A stretch of DNA of 64,000 bases, taken from CAWCTD01 sp963798455 (GTDB lineage: Bacteria; Acidobacteriota; Terriglobia; Bryobacterales; Bryobacteraceae). The notes under the pieces are model-generated. The model saw nothing but the letters and a program-made list of their open reading frames with translations. It searched no databases and was not told the DNA's origin. A program made the position numbers and the translations under genes. Positions within the stretch are counted from its first letter, which is position 1. Each line of letters begins with the position of its first letter. Shown piece after piece: positions 19,468 through 27,309 of the stretch. The stretch spans positions 1,240,001 to 1,304,000 of the forward strand of contig CAWCTD010000003.1 in assembly GCA_963798455.1 (NCBI GenBank), read 5' to 3'.

Positions 19468-19940
19468 ACGACCTCCTCGAATTGGCAAGGCGCCCCTTCC
19501 TGGAACTCGGACCGAGCCAACAAATGGCCATGGTGTTGCTCATTCTCGGCAGTTGCTTCTTAGCCTTCCACTCCGTCTCGTTCGCAGCACGACGACTGCG
19601 CGAGCGTCGGCGTGAGCAAAGAAGCTTGCTGGCGAACCTGATCGAGGTTTCCTGCGAGGGAAGCGCAACCCACGGAAGGAGCTTCCCTGGAAATTGCGTG
19701 GACATCTCGACACTGGGTCTTCAGATGAGACTTCCAGAGCCTATCGGTGTCGGTGCACGCGTGAGCTTCCGGCTGCTCGGCTTGGGTCTATCAGGCATGG
19801 CTACCGTGCGGCATTGCAGTCGTTCGGACTCCGGACATGTGATTCGTGTAGCTCTTGAAAGGGCGCCGACGGGCTTGGAGCCCGAGGGTTCGCGTCCCCA
19901 GTACTCGAGAGGCAGCGCAGAAGATCGGCGGTGCCCATGA
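19464..19940 (+). CDS. Membrane-anchored PilZ-domain protein
   Basis: 158 residues; its GTG overlaps the upstream stop (GTGA), so translation is coupled to the coiled-coil/PilZ gene. One transmembrane helix lies around residues 20-42 (MAMVLLILGSCFLAFHSVSF), followed by a basic stretch with RRREQR (RxxxR-like). The PilZ barrel contains CVDISTLGLQMRL, where DxSxxG is complete. It probably binds c-di-GMP at the inner membrane. The pairing suggests the two proteins act together. Its last 25 residues are unstructured. Confidence 0.75.
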   Translation: MNDLLELARRPFLELGPSQQMAMVLLILGSCFLAFHSVSFAARRLRERRREQRSLLANLIEVSCEGSATHGRSFPGNCVDISTLGLQMRLPEPIGVGARVSFRLLGLGLSGMATVRHCSRSDSGHVIRVALERAPTGLEPEGSRPQYSRGSAEDRRCP

Positions 19941-20206
19941 CCGGCTCTGCAGCTTGCCCGAAGAATTGTGGCGGCGGATTCCGGTTGGGTCAGGGCAACT
20001 ATACACTGCGAAGGAAGTGATGGCACCAGCGCTTCCTGAAGGTCGCGCCTCGGAAGCTGTTTCCGAGTCGCAAGGGTCAGCAAGCGGGCGGCATGATGCC
20101 CAAGAACCTATGACACCGCGCATCGATGGCTTGCTGGCGGCAGAAGAGGAAGATGCTCTGCAAGGCGTGGACTGCGCGCAGAGGATCTCCAGCATGGAGG
20201 CCCAGT

Positions 20207-20290
20207 CTCCGAATATCGCATCATCCCGGAATCGCTATCGACATCATCCCGGAAACCCTATCGCCATGCCCCGGAATAGGCATCCGGCTT
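20207..20290. repeat. Short array of about 22-23-bp CCCGGAA repeats
   Basis: Three to four degenerate units, each containing CCCGGAA and roughly CTATCG plus CATCAT, occur between 20207 and 20290, about 270 bases after the PilZ gene stop. The spacing is 22-23 bases. Similar CCGGAAT-bearing arrays occur at 52991-53061 and 61750-61912, also just after coiled-coil genes. No hairpin dominates and there is no CRISPR-like spacer pattern, since the variable bases are themselves similar. Confidence 0.55.
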
Positions 20291-20376
20291 GCCAATCAGC
20301 GGCGTAATCCAGCCAAAGCCCCGCTCAGGGCTATAAGTTTTGGCTCGTCCGGGGAACCTGTGGGTAACTGGGGGAC

Positions 20377-20826
20377 TCAGGGCTGAGGCTGCGGGAAGAA
20401 GCGGTGGAGTTTGCGGCAGGTGGAGTCGAACGAACGTTGCTCCTCCTCCGAACCGTTATAAATGAGCGGTCCGCCGTCTTCGTGAACCACATCCCGGAGA
20501 AGTCTGTCCACGGCCCGCTTTCTGAAAGAAGGGTCGTAGTGCAGGTCCCGGATGATTTCCCCGCCCAGCACCCAGAGGTTGTCCACGTGCCGGCGAATGG
20601 TCTTGGGTGAAAGAGTCGACGATGCCAGGTGCTCGATGAAGGGCCACAAACAGGCCAAAATCTGTTCACGCGGCGGCAGATCTTCTTCCAGCCCCATCCA
20701 CGAACGCGGCCAACGGTCCAGATCGCGGCAATGGTCGGAAACGTCGGCGGCCACCAGCGGCTTGCTTACGCGGCTTACTCTGGAAGTCTTCGCCTTGGAA
20801 ATCATCCGCGCCATGGAACTGATCAC
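20377..20826 (-). CDS. Conserved hypothetical protein
   Basis: 149 residues. The central part (FIEHLASSTLSPKTIRRHVD, NLWVLGGEIIRDLHYDP) has the look of a small helical fold akin to a SAM-like DNA-binding segment, and I have seen similar proteins scattered near mobile elements. The N-terminus is basic and probably disordered; the true start may be downstream of 20826. It overlaps the start of the ISL3 transposase relic on the opposite strand by 14 bases. No function assigned. Confidence 0.5.
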   Translation of the reverse strand: MISSMARMISKAKTSRVSRVSKPLVAADVSDHCRDLDRWPRSWMGLEEDLPPREQILACLWPFIEHLASSTLSPKTIRRHVDNLWVLGGEIIRDLHYDPSFRKRAVDRLLRDVVHEDGGPLIYNGSEEEQRSFDSTCRKLHRFFPQPQP

Positions 20827-21935
20827 GATTCTAAACCACTGCCACCACCATCGGGGATTCGTCTACCGGACCGCCCGCTTCGTCCACGACAAGAAGAGCA
20901 TTGAGGTGGACGTGCACCCGCGACGTGGTGCGGCGGCAGTGTACTCGGGGTGTCACAAGCCGGCGCCGGGTTACGATCATCTGTCGGGGGGGCGTTTCGA
21001 GTTCTTCCCCTTCTGGGGCTTTCTGGTCTTCTTGCTCTACCGCAGGCGGCGCGTGGACTGTCGCAGTTACGGTGTGGTGGCGGAGGAACTTCCCTGGAGT
21101 GACGGCAAACATCAGTCCACCAAGGCCCACATGATCTTCCTGGCCTGCTGGGCGCGCAAACTCTCCTGGCTGGAGACCGCCGAAACGTTCCACACCTCCT
21201 GGGATAGGGTGTGCGATGCCGTGGAGTATGTGGTTCGTTTTGGCCTGAAGCATCGCACACTGGAGTCGATCCGCGCCATCGGTGTGGATGAAATCCGGTA
21301 CGCCAATAGCCACTAATACCTGACGCTGGTCTACCAGATTGACCAGCGGCTCACCCGCCTACTTTGCGTCGGCAGGGCGCGCACCATCGAGTCCTTCCAG
21401 GGCTTCTTTACCGTCATCGGAGAGGAACGCGCTGCGTAGATCCACTTTGTCTGCTCCGATATGTGGAAGCCCTACCTGGACGTGATCCGCGTGAAATGTT
21501 CACAGGCGCTACATATCCTGGACCGCTTCCACATCGTCGCCAAGATGAACAACGCCTTGGATGAGGTGCGCGCCGGCGAATCGCCCAGGATGGCCCAGGT
21601 CGGTCACGCGCTGCTGCTGAAGAAGTCGCGCTGGTGCGTCCTCAAGCGCAAAGAGAATCTCACCGCCAAGCAGCACCACCGTCTTCGCGATCTGCTCCGT
21701 TACAACCTGCAAACCGTCAGCGCCTTCCTGCTCAAAGAAGACTTCCAGCAGTTTTGAAAATACAGGTCACTCACTTGGGCCGGCATGTTCCTGGATTTCT
21801 GGTGCTATCAGACCATGCGCAGCCGCATCGAGCCGATGAAGAAAATCGCCCGCACCTTGCGCACTCACCGCGAGCTGCTGCTCAACTATTTCAAGGCCAG
21901 GAAAAAGCTTTCCAGCGGCGTGGTCGAGGGCCTAA
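20813..21935 (+). pseudogene. ISL3-family transposase, 5' portion, with in-frame stops
   Basis: From the ATG at 20813 the protein begins MELITILNHCHHHRGFVY and continues with the ISL3 pattern (AHMIFLACWARKLSWLETAE; ESIRAIGVDEIRYANSH). The same frame runs on through stops at 21314-21316, about 21437 and about 21755, with good matches between them (FCHIVAKMNNALDEVR-like and LLLNYFKARKKLSSGVVEGL). At 21932-21935 (CTAA) it is interrupted by IS701 and then an IS1182-like element. The remainder resumes at 24880. Three in-frame stops make this a genuinely old relic rather than a sequencing artefact. Confidence 0.8.
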
Positions 21936-23403
21936 TACTACTGTGTTATAAACGAAGAAGACAACAAAACGGGCAACAGGGGAGCTGCCGGAGAAGCGCT
22001 CTCGCAATTCTGATTCGGAGTGTAGCGATCGAGTTGGCATTATGCCGCTCGGCGCGCACGCGCTGAGCCGCGGGGTTGGAAGTCGGGCGGAATCCCCGGC
22101 GTGCGTACTTCCAGCCGGCCAGCGCGGGCGGAGGGGGAAAAACGGCTCCGCTCGGCCACTAGGAACCCATACGCCGCGATACACAAGATGGCGTGGTGAT
22201 GGAAGCCGCGCCAGCCGCGTCCCTCGAAGTGCCCCAAGCCGAGTTCCTGTTTCAACTCTTCGTAGTCGCGCTCGATGATCCAGCGGTGCTTCGCCAGCCG
22301 CGCTAGGACGGTAAGTTTCGTGTCAGCTGGCAAGGTGGACAACCAGTACTTGGTTGGTTCGGCTTCGTTGCTGGGCCACTCGATCAACAGCCACTCTTCC
22401 GCAAACGGCTCGCTCCGCTCGAAGTCCCGGTGGGCAGGCCGGACGCGTACCGCCGCGAACCGGGAGGAAAGACCTCGCTTCACACCCTGACGCCAGGTCA
22501 GCTTCTTCCAGGCCGACGCCGGCAGCGCGAGCGCCAGTTCTTGGACCGAGACCGGTGGATGCTTCTGGCTCCGCGGCAGCAGTTTCGGCGGACGCCCGGT
22601 CCCCTTCCAGACGGGCTTTGGCAACGGCCCTTCGCCCGGTTTCCAAACGGTCACCGTGGACTGGATGCCGACCACGTAGAGCAGTTCCAGTTCGGTGATC
22701 CCCTCGCGGAACTTCGTGTCGGTGCCATAGGCTGCATCGGCCAGGACTGGCGCCCTGGGGATGTCAACGGCGACTGCGGCGCGAATCTGCTTCAGGGCGA
22801 TCGCCGGCTTGATATCGAAAGCGATCTCGTCCGGCACCCCGGCCTCTCTCCGGCGCGCCCGATCATTCGCCCAGACTTCTGGCAAATACAGTCGCCACGC
22901 GACCGGCAGGCTCACCGTGTTAGTGGCAACCGACAGACTCACCGCCACCCGGCAGTTCTCTTGCTTGCCCACCTGCCCGCAGTACTGCCGTGTCACCCCG
23001 ACCGAGTGCGTCCCTTTCTTCGGGAACCCGGTGTCATCGATGATCCAGGCTTGGATCGGTCCCTTCTGCCTCATCGCCGTCAACGCGTAGGCGCGGACCT
23101 CCGCCAGAACCGCTTCGTCGCACCACGGGGCGTCGGCCACCAGGTGGTGCAGAGACTGGTGCATGCGGCGGACGTTGTCAGGCGCCAAACGGGCGGCCAT
23201 CGGCTCCACACTCTTGCGCTCGCCCGGTAGCAACAGGCCCGTGCAGTAGTTCTTCAGCGGGAGCACTCGGTCCGCGTGCCCTGCGGCTTGCGCCAGGCCC
23301 TCAAGGTAGGCCGCAAGGCGTTTCTGTTGTGGGCCTGGCGCGCCATGGCTGGTTCCCACAGAACAATTCTACCATAGAATGTTCCGTTTATAACACAGTA
23401 GTA
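21936..23403 (-). mobile_element. Complete IS701-family insertion sequence
   Basis: 1468 bases bounded by perfect 19-base inverted repeats TACTACTGTGTTATAAACG (left end at 21936, right end at 23403). The flanking CTAA at 21932-21935 and 23404-23407 fits the 4-bp YTAR target duplication reported for IS701. It carries one transposase gene. Both ends and the gene are intact, so it may be active or recently so. It sits in the ISL3 relic, directly against the IS1182-like element. Confidence 0.9.
22040..23359 (-). CDS. IS701-family DDE transposase
   Basis: 439 residues, GTG start at 23359. The catalytic region contains AWIIDDTGFPKKG (first Asp), APVLADAAYGTD (second Asp) and HRWIIERDYEELKQELGLGH with the Glu, in the order and spacing of the IS4/IS701-type DDE fold. 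The tail after SARAGRLEV is low-complexity and basic. It is the only gene of the element. The frame is uninterrupted. Confidence 0.92.
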   Translation of the reverse strand: MGTSHGAPGPQQKRLAAYLEGLAQAAGHADRVLPLKNYCTGLLLPGERKSVEPMAARLAPDNVRRMHQSLHHLVADAPWCDEAVLAEVRAYALTAMRQKGPIQAWIIDDTGFPKKGTHSVGVTRQYCGQVGKQENCRVAVSLSVATNTVSLPVAWRLYLPEVWANDRARRREAGVPDEIAFDIKPAIALKQIRAAVAVDIPRAPVLADAAYGTDTKFREGITELELLYVVGIQSTVTVWKPGEGPLPKPVWKGTGRPPKLLPRSQKHPPVSVQELALALPASAWKKLTWRQGVKRGLSSRFAAVRVRPAHRDFERSEPFAEEWLLIEWPSNEAEPTKYWLSTLPADTKLTVLARLAKHRWIIERDYEELKQELGLGHFEGRGWRGFHHHAILCIAAYGFLVAERSRFSPSARAGRLEVRTPGIPPDFQPRGSARARRAA

Positions 23404-23407
23404 CTAA

Positions 23408-24879
23408 CAGCCCGTGGATAATGTCGGCGGAAACGTCTTGAGTTGAGAATGTTTTGCCCGTACACTGGGCCATGGCGATGGGCAAGCGGAAGGAGAAGCA
23501 ACGCTCGTTCTGGGTCGAAACCACACACCTGGAAGCGCCGGGGAGGCATCCGTTCTATAGCCGGCTGAACGAGATCCTGGATGAGCCGCGATTTGACTAT
23601 TACGTGGAGCGGATCTGCCGGAAGTACTATGCGGCGGTGATGGGGCGGCCATCCATGGCGCCGGGGGTCTACTTCCGTTGCTTCCTGATCGGCTACTTCG
23701 AGGGGATCGACTCGGAGCGGGGGATCGCCTATCGGGTGGCGGATTCCCTGAGCCTGCGTGAGTTTCTGGGGCTGAGCCTGGAGGAGCGGACACCGGAGCA
23801 TTCCACGCTGTCCAAAACGCGGCGGCTGATGAACCTGGGGACGCACAAGGCGGTGTTCCGTGGGTGTTGAAGCGGTTGGCTGAGCAGGGTTTGTTGAGTG
23901 GGAAGAACTTGGGCGTGGATGCCACGACGCTGGAAGCCAACGCCGCGTTGCGGTCGATCGTGCGACGGGATAACGGTGACAACTACGAACAACACGTCAC
24001 ACAGTTGATGCAGGCCGAGGGGATCGAGGAACCCACGCCGGAGCAGCGGCAGCGGTTCGACCGTAAACGGAAGAAGTCGCTGTCGAATCGGGATTGGGTG
24101 AACCCGTACGACCGGGAAGCGCGGATCACGAAGATGAAGGACGGCCGGACGCACTTGGCTTACAAGGCCGAGCACGCGGTGGATCTGGATACCGGGGCGG
24201 TGGTGGCGCTGACCGTGCAGCCTGGGGATTGCGGTGACACGGCGACGATGCGGTCGACCTTGGCGGAGGCGGGGTGGGCAGTGACCAACTTGGCCGGATG
24301 CCAGGCGCAGCCAGAGGCGGTGGGGCCCAGCGCGGCGGTGAGCGAGGTCGGGGTGGAACGAGTGGTTGGCGATAAGGGCTATCACAGCAAAGGTGAGTTG
24401 CGGGCCTTGGCCGAGGTGGGCGTGGCGAGCGTAATCGCAGAACCGGAACGGAAGCGGCAAAAGTGGACAGGCCAAGCCTCCGAGCAGGCGGCGGTCTATG
24501 CCAATCGGCGGCGGTTGCAGACCAAGACAGCCAAGGCACTGATGAGACGGCGCGGGGAGTTGATCGAACGCAGCTTTGCCCACTTGTACGACACCGGGGG
24601 AATGCGACGGGTCCATCTGCGGAAGAAGAGCAACATCGCCAAACGCGCCCTGATTCACGCTGCGGCGTTCAACCTGAGCCTGATTCTGCGCCAGTTGATC
24701 GGAGCCGGAACCGCCCGGCAGGCGGCGGACCTTCGCGTGGCGCTCTACTTTTGGCTTATCGTGCTCAACCGGACTCCAGAGACACCTCCGGCAGCCGCTG
24801 GTCCGACTCGACGCTCGTCCTGCCGGCGTCGTAACGGTCAGGGAGTCCCGTCAGAAATCAGGACATTATCCACGGGCTG
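23408..24879 (+). mobile_element. IS1182-like insertion sequence
   Basis: 1472 bases bounded by perfect 18-base inverted repeats CAGCCCGTGGATAATGTC (23408-23425 and, inverted, 24862-24879). CTAA flanks both sides (23404-23407, shared with the neighbouring IS701, and 24880-24883). A related solo end is present at 56606. The IS1182 assignment comes from the transposase sequence. Confidence 0.85.
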
Positions 24880-24883
24880 CTAA
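23472..24883 (+). pseudogene. IS1182-like transposase, one-base deletion
   Basis: The first part (MAMGKRKEKQRSFWVETTHL; GIAYRVADSLSLREFLGLSL) is the N-terminal DUF772-type domain. The frame breaks near 23863 where one base is missing (GTGTTCCGTGGGTG should read VFRW) and resumes as LKRLAEQGLLSGKNLGVDAT with the first catalytic Asp. It continues through EARITKMKDGRTHLAYKAEH, VVGDKGYHSKGEL (second Asp) and LIERSFAHLYDTGGMRR (Glu). The reading frame crosses the right inverted repeat and uses the TAA of the flanking CTAA as stop. This is the only deletion among the frameshifts in the window. Confidence 0.82.
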
Positions 24884-25007
24884 ACAACGAAGCCAAAGTG
24901 ACCATAAGAAAATCGTATGTTTTCCGAACCTTCCGCATCCTGTAACTCGCGCTCTATCAATCGCTTAAACAACTGCCAGAGCCCGAGCTTACCCACTACT
25001 TCTTCTG
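24880..25007 (+). pseudogene. ISL3-family transposase, 3' portion
   Basis: Joining 21935 to 24884 restores GVVEGLNNEAKVTIRKSYVF, the usual C-terminal segment of ISL3 transposases. It continues RTFRIL, an in-frame TAA, LALYQSLKQLPEPELTHYFF and the TGA at 25005-25007. This shows the two IS elements inserted within the ISL3 gene and that one CTAA is original target. It contains one more in-frame stop of its own. Confidence 0.8.
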
Positions 25008-25224
25008 ACGAGTCCTTCGAGAAAACGCCCATTTCACGGGCACCTCAAGTGTCCGATTCCGAGAACGATTTGCTCAGTTTCGGCAACCAGTTGATTCTAT
25101 TAGACTTCTAACCGGACAGTAGTGATGCGGCCCGTTGAGGGTACCCCCCGAGGGTACCAGCGGGTGGAGGAGTATCTGGCCCGCAACTACTAATAGTTCT
25201 AGGAAAGTTGGCTGAAGTCTTCTG

Positions 25225-25254
25225 TTGACAATCCGCCCAATGAGGCCAAATAAT
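25225..25254 (+). promoter_or_regulatory. Probable main promoter of the exopolysaccharide locus
   Basis: TTGACA at 25225-25230 (6/6 to the sigma-70 -35 consensus) and AATAAT at 25249-25254 (5/6 to the -10 consensus) are separated by 18 bases. Transcription would start near 25261, about 195 bases before the antiterminator start codon. It is the best-looking promoter I find in the window and lies just after the last IS relic. Prediction by consensus only. Confidence 0.65.
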
Positions 25255-25264
25255 TGGCGTGTCA

Positions 25265-25297
25265 CCACCCAGGGGCGAGCCTAAACCGCATGGGTGG
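25265..25297 (+). promoter_or_regulatory. Leader RNA hairpin
   Basis: CCACCCA (25265-25271) pairs perfectly with TGGGTGG (25291-25297), a 7-bp stem with a 19-base loop, immediately after the predicted transcription start. No U-run follows, so it is not an intrinsic terminator as written. It may be a pausing or stability element preceding the ops-like site. Confidence 0.4.
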
Positions 25298-25313
25298 CTG
25301 ATGGACTCGAAGG

Positions 25314-25324
25314 GGCGGTAGCCT
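25314..25324 (+). promoter_or_regulatory. ops-like antitermination element
   Basis: GGCGGTAGCCT matches the enterobacterial ops element GGCGGTAGCGT at 10 of 11 positions. GGC and GCC around GGTA can form the small non-template-strand hairpin through which RfaH is recruited. It lies about 53 bases after the predicted transcription start and 132 bases before a gene for a NusG-family specialised antiterminator. A second inverted repeat, GCCTA-CA-TAGGC (25321-25332), overlaps its end. Function by analogy with RfaH. Confidence 0.55.
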
Positions 25325-25455
25325 ACATAGGCGTAACTTCTGAGTAGGCCAAGGGGAAGTGTGTCCCCTGAAGTCGCGAATTGAACCTCTCCTCCGCAGT
25401 GATCCGAGGGAAGGACTGCGAGCGAGCGGGCGGCGCTTCTCGCGGAAGGTGGACC

Positions 25456-26016
25456 ATGGCGTCAGCGGCTTGGGTAGGGAGCGATGCAGAATACGGGTTG
25501 CGTGAGTGCCTTCATGCAGTTCAGAGGTCTTTACCGTGGTTCGCTATCCGCGTAAAATCGAGATACGAGAAAGCCGTGTCGGCGGCGCTCAAAGGTAAGG
25601 GGTACGAGGAGTTCGCCCCCCTTTACCGCCGCCGGGATGCCGGTCCCAGCCGGCTCGAAGGGGCAGAACTCCCGCTCTTCCCGGGCTATGTATTTTGCAG
25701 ATTTGACCCCGAGTACCGTCTACCCATCCTCGTTACGCCGGGCGTCGTCCACGTTGTTAGCTTCGGGAGAATACCGTGTGAAGTGTGCGAGACGGAGATA
25801 GAAGCAGTAAGGGCGGTTCACCGTTCCTTGCTCGGCGTCGAACCCTGGCCCTTCCTGCAAGTGGGTCAACGCGTCTCCTTGCAGCGCGGCCCTCTCAGGG
25901 GAATCGAGGGGATCATCACGGGGCAGAAGGGCGGCTGCCGCCTGATTGTCTCGATAACACTTTTGCAGCGTTCGCTCGCTGTTGAGATCGAAAGTAACTG
26001 GATCTCCCCTATCTAG
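25456..26016 (+). CDS. NusG-family transcription antiterminator (UpxY/RfaH-like)
   Basis: 186 residues. The start at 25456 is chosen because GGAAGG lies 6 bases upstream (25444-25449); the frame is open from 25381. The NGN domain is recognised by PWFAIRVKSRYEKAVSAALK, YEEFAPLYRRR, ELPLFPGYVFCRFD and VTPGVVHVVSFG. The KOW region follows with VGQRVSLQRGPLRGIEGIIT. Such paralogues ride RNA polymerase to carry it through long polysaccharide operons, and they are typically the first gene of the locus, as here. An ops-like element lies in its leader, so it may act on its own operon. Confidence 0.88.
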   Translation: MASAAWVGSDAEYGLRECLHAVQRSLPWFAIRVKSRYEKAVSAALKGKGYEEFAPLYRRRDAGPSRLEGAELPLFPGYVFCRFDPEYRLPILVTPGVVHVVSFGRIPCEVCETEIEAVRAVHRSLLGVEPWPFLQVGQRVSLQRGPLRGIEGIITGQKGGCRLIVSITLLQRSLAVEIESNWISPI

Positions 26017-26045
26017 GTCGGAGACAGAGCCAAAGGGACTAAGAC

Positions 26046-26321
26046 ATGACTGCACGCAGGGCAAGGCAGATCACCTTCCGCCTCACCGAGCAAGAGTACA
26101 GGGACCTCCAGGAGTTTTGCACTGTCAAGGGTGCAGGCAGCATGGCCAATGTCATGAGGATCGCTGTGGCGAACCTCTTGGGCAATCACAACAACAACGG
26201 CGCGATGGGAGTTCTCCAGTCCCGCGTGATCCGCCTGGACAGTCTGCATGAGTCACTCAGACAGGCGGTCAACCGACTTTCACAACTGGTCGCCACAGAT
26301 TCCGACCAGTCCAAGAACTGA
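26046..26321 (+). CDS. Small protein, possibly ribbon-helix-helix
   Basis: 91 residues, 29 bases after the antiterminator gene. The N-terminus ARRARQITFRLTEQEYRDLQ, followed by VKGAGSMANVMRIAVANLLG, has the strand-helix-helix pattern of ribbon-helix-helix DNA-binding proteins. The C-terminal 40 residues form a probable coiled coil (QSRVIRLDSLHESLRQAVNR). Its position between antiterminator and export genes suggests a regulator of the locus. I do not recognise a named family. Confidence 0.55.
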   Translation: MTARRARQITFRLTEQEYRDLQEFCTVKGAGSMANVMRIAVANLLGNHNNNGAMGVLQSRVIRLDSLHESLRQAVNRLSQLVATDSDQSKN

Positions 26322-26330
26322 GGAGGGCCG

Positions 26331-27305
26331 ATGCCAAGATTCTGTGTACACCCGTCCGTGCTCCCCGTATTGATTCTCTTGTGCGCGTTGCCGACTCTCG
26401 CCCAGGAGGCGACCGGAAGTGCTGAGTCCAAGGCGCTGTCCAACTATGTCCTCGGGCCGGGCGACCAGATATCTGTTCGCGTTCTGGATCTGGAGGAGGT
26501 CGGCAGCCAGCCCCTCCGCATCGACATGCGAGGAAATATCAATTTGCCCGTCGTCGGCCGCGTCCACGCTGCCGGGCTTACTGTTGAGCGGTTGGAGGCT
26601 GAGCTGGCCGGACAGTTCAAGAATGTGCTGAACAGCCCGACGGTGATCGTCTCGATCAGCGAATTCCGCTCACAACCGATTTCGATACTGGGCGCTGTTG
26701 CTAAGCCCGGGGTCTATCAACTAGAGGGGCAGAAGACGCTGTTCGAAGTTCTCTCCCTGGCGGAGGGCCTCCGAGTTGACGCCGGCAGTACTATCAAGAT
26801 CACCCGTCACAAGGTATGGGGCTCCATCCCTCTTCCAGACGCGAAAGACGACTCCACTGGCCAGTTCAGCGTCGCCGAAGTGAGTGTAAAGTCGGTCGTG
26901 GAGGCAAGAAATCCCCAAGAGAACGTAATCATCAAGCCAGATGATGTCATCTCTGTTCCGAAGGCCGAAATGGTCTATGTGATCGGATCTGTGCGCCGGC
27001 CCGGCGGATTCGTGCTCAGCGAGAAAGAGAGCGTTTCCGTTTTGCAGGCTCTGTCGCTCGCAGAAGGCATGGATAGGGCTGCCGCTCCGCAGAACGCCCG
27101 GATCCTGCGGGATACCAGCGGCAGAGCAGATCGGCAGGAGATCGCTGTGGACGTGAGGAAGATCCTGGCCGGTCAGGAGCGTGACGTGCCTTTACGGGGC
27201 AACGACATACTCTTCATCCCCAACAGTGCAGCGAAGAGCGCCGCTCTTCGTGCCTTAGAAGCCGCGGTGCAAGTCGGCACCGGAGTGGCCATATACAGAC
27301 AGTAA
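26331..27305 (+). CDS. Polysaccharide export outer-membrane protein (Wza-like)
   Basis: 324 residues with a signal peptide (VLPVLILLCALPTLAQ). The Poly_export domain begins at SNYVLGPGDQISVRVLDLEE, with INLPVVGRVHAAGLTVERLE typical. Two SLBB repeats follow (ISILGAVAKPGVYQLEGQKT; VYVIGSVRRPGGFVLSEKES). Proteins of this family form the outer-membrane/periplasmic channel for capsule or exopolysaccharide. No lipobox Cys is seen after the signal peptide, unlike E. coli Wza. It sits directly before the Wzc-like kinase gene, as usual. Confidence 0.93.
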   Translation: MPRFCVHPSVLPVLILLCALPTLAQEATGSAESKALSNYVLGPGDQISVRVLDLEEVGSQPLRIDMRGNINLPVVGRVHAAGLTVERLEAELAGQFKNVLNSPTVIVSISEFRSQPISILGAVAKPGVYQLEGQKTLFEVLSLAEGLRVDAGSTIKITRHKVWGSIPLPDAKDDSTGQFSVAEVSVKSVVEARNPQENVIIKPDDVISVPKAEMVYVIGSVRRPGGFVLSEKESVSVLQALSLAEGMDRAAAPQNARILRDTSGRADRQEIAVDVRKILAGQERDVPLRGNDILFIPNSAAKSAALRALEAAVQVGTGVAIYRQ

Positions 27306-27309
27306 GCCC

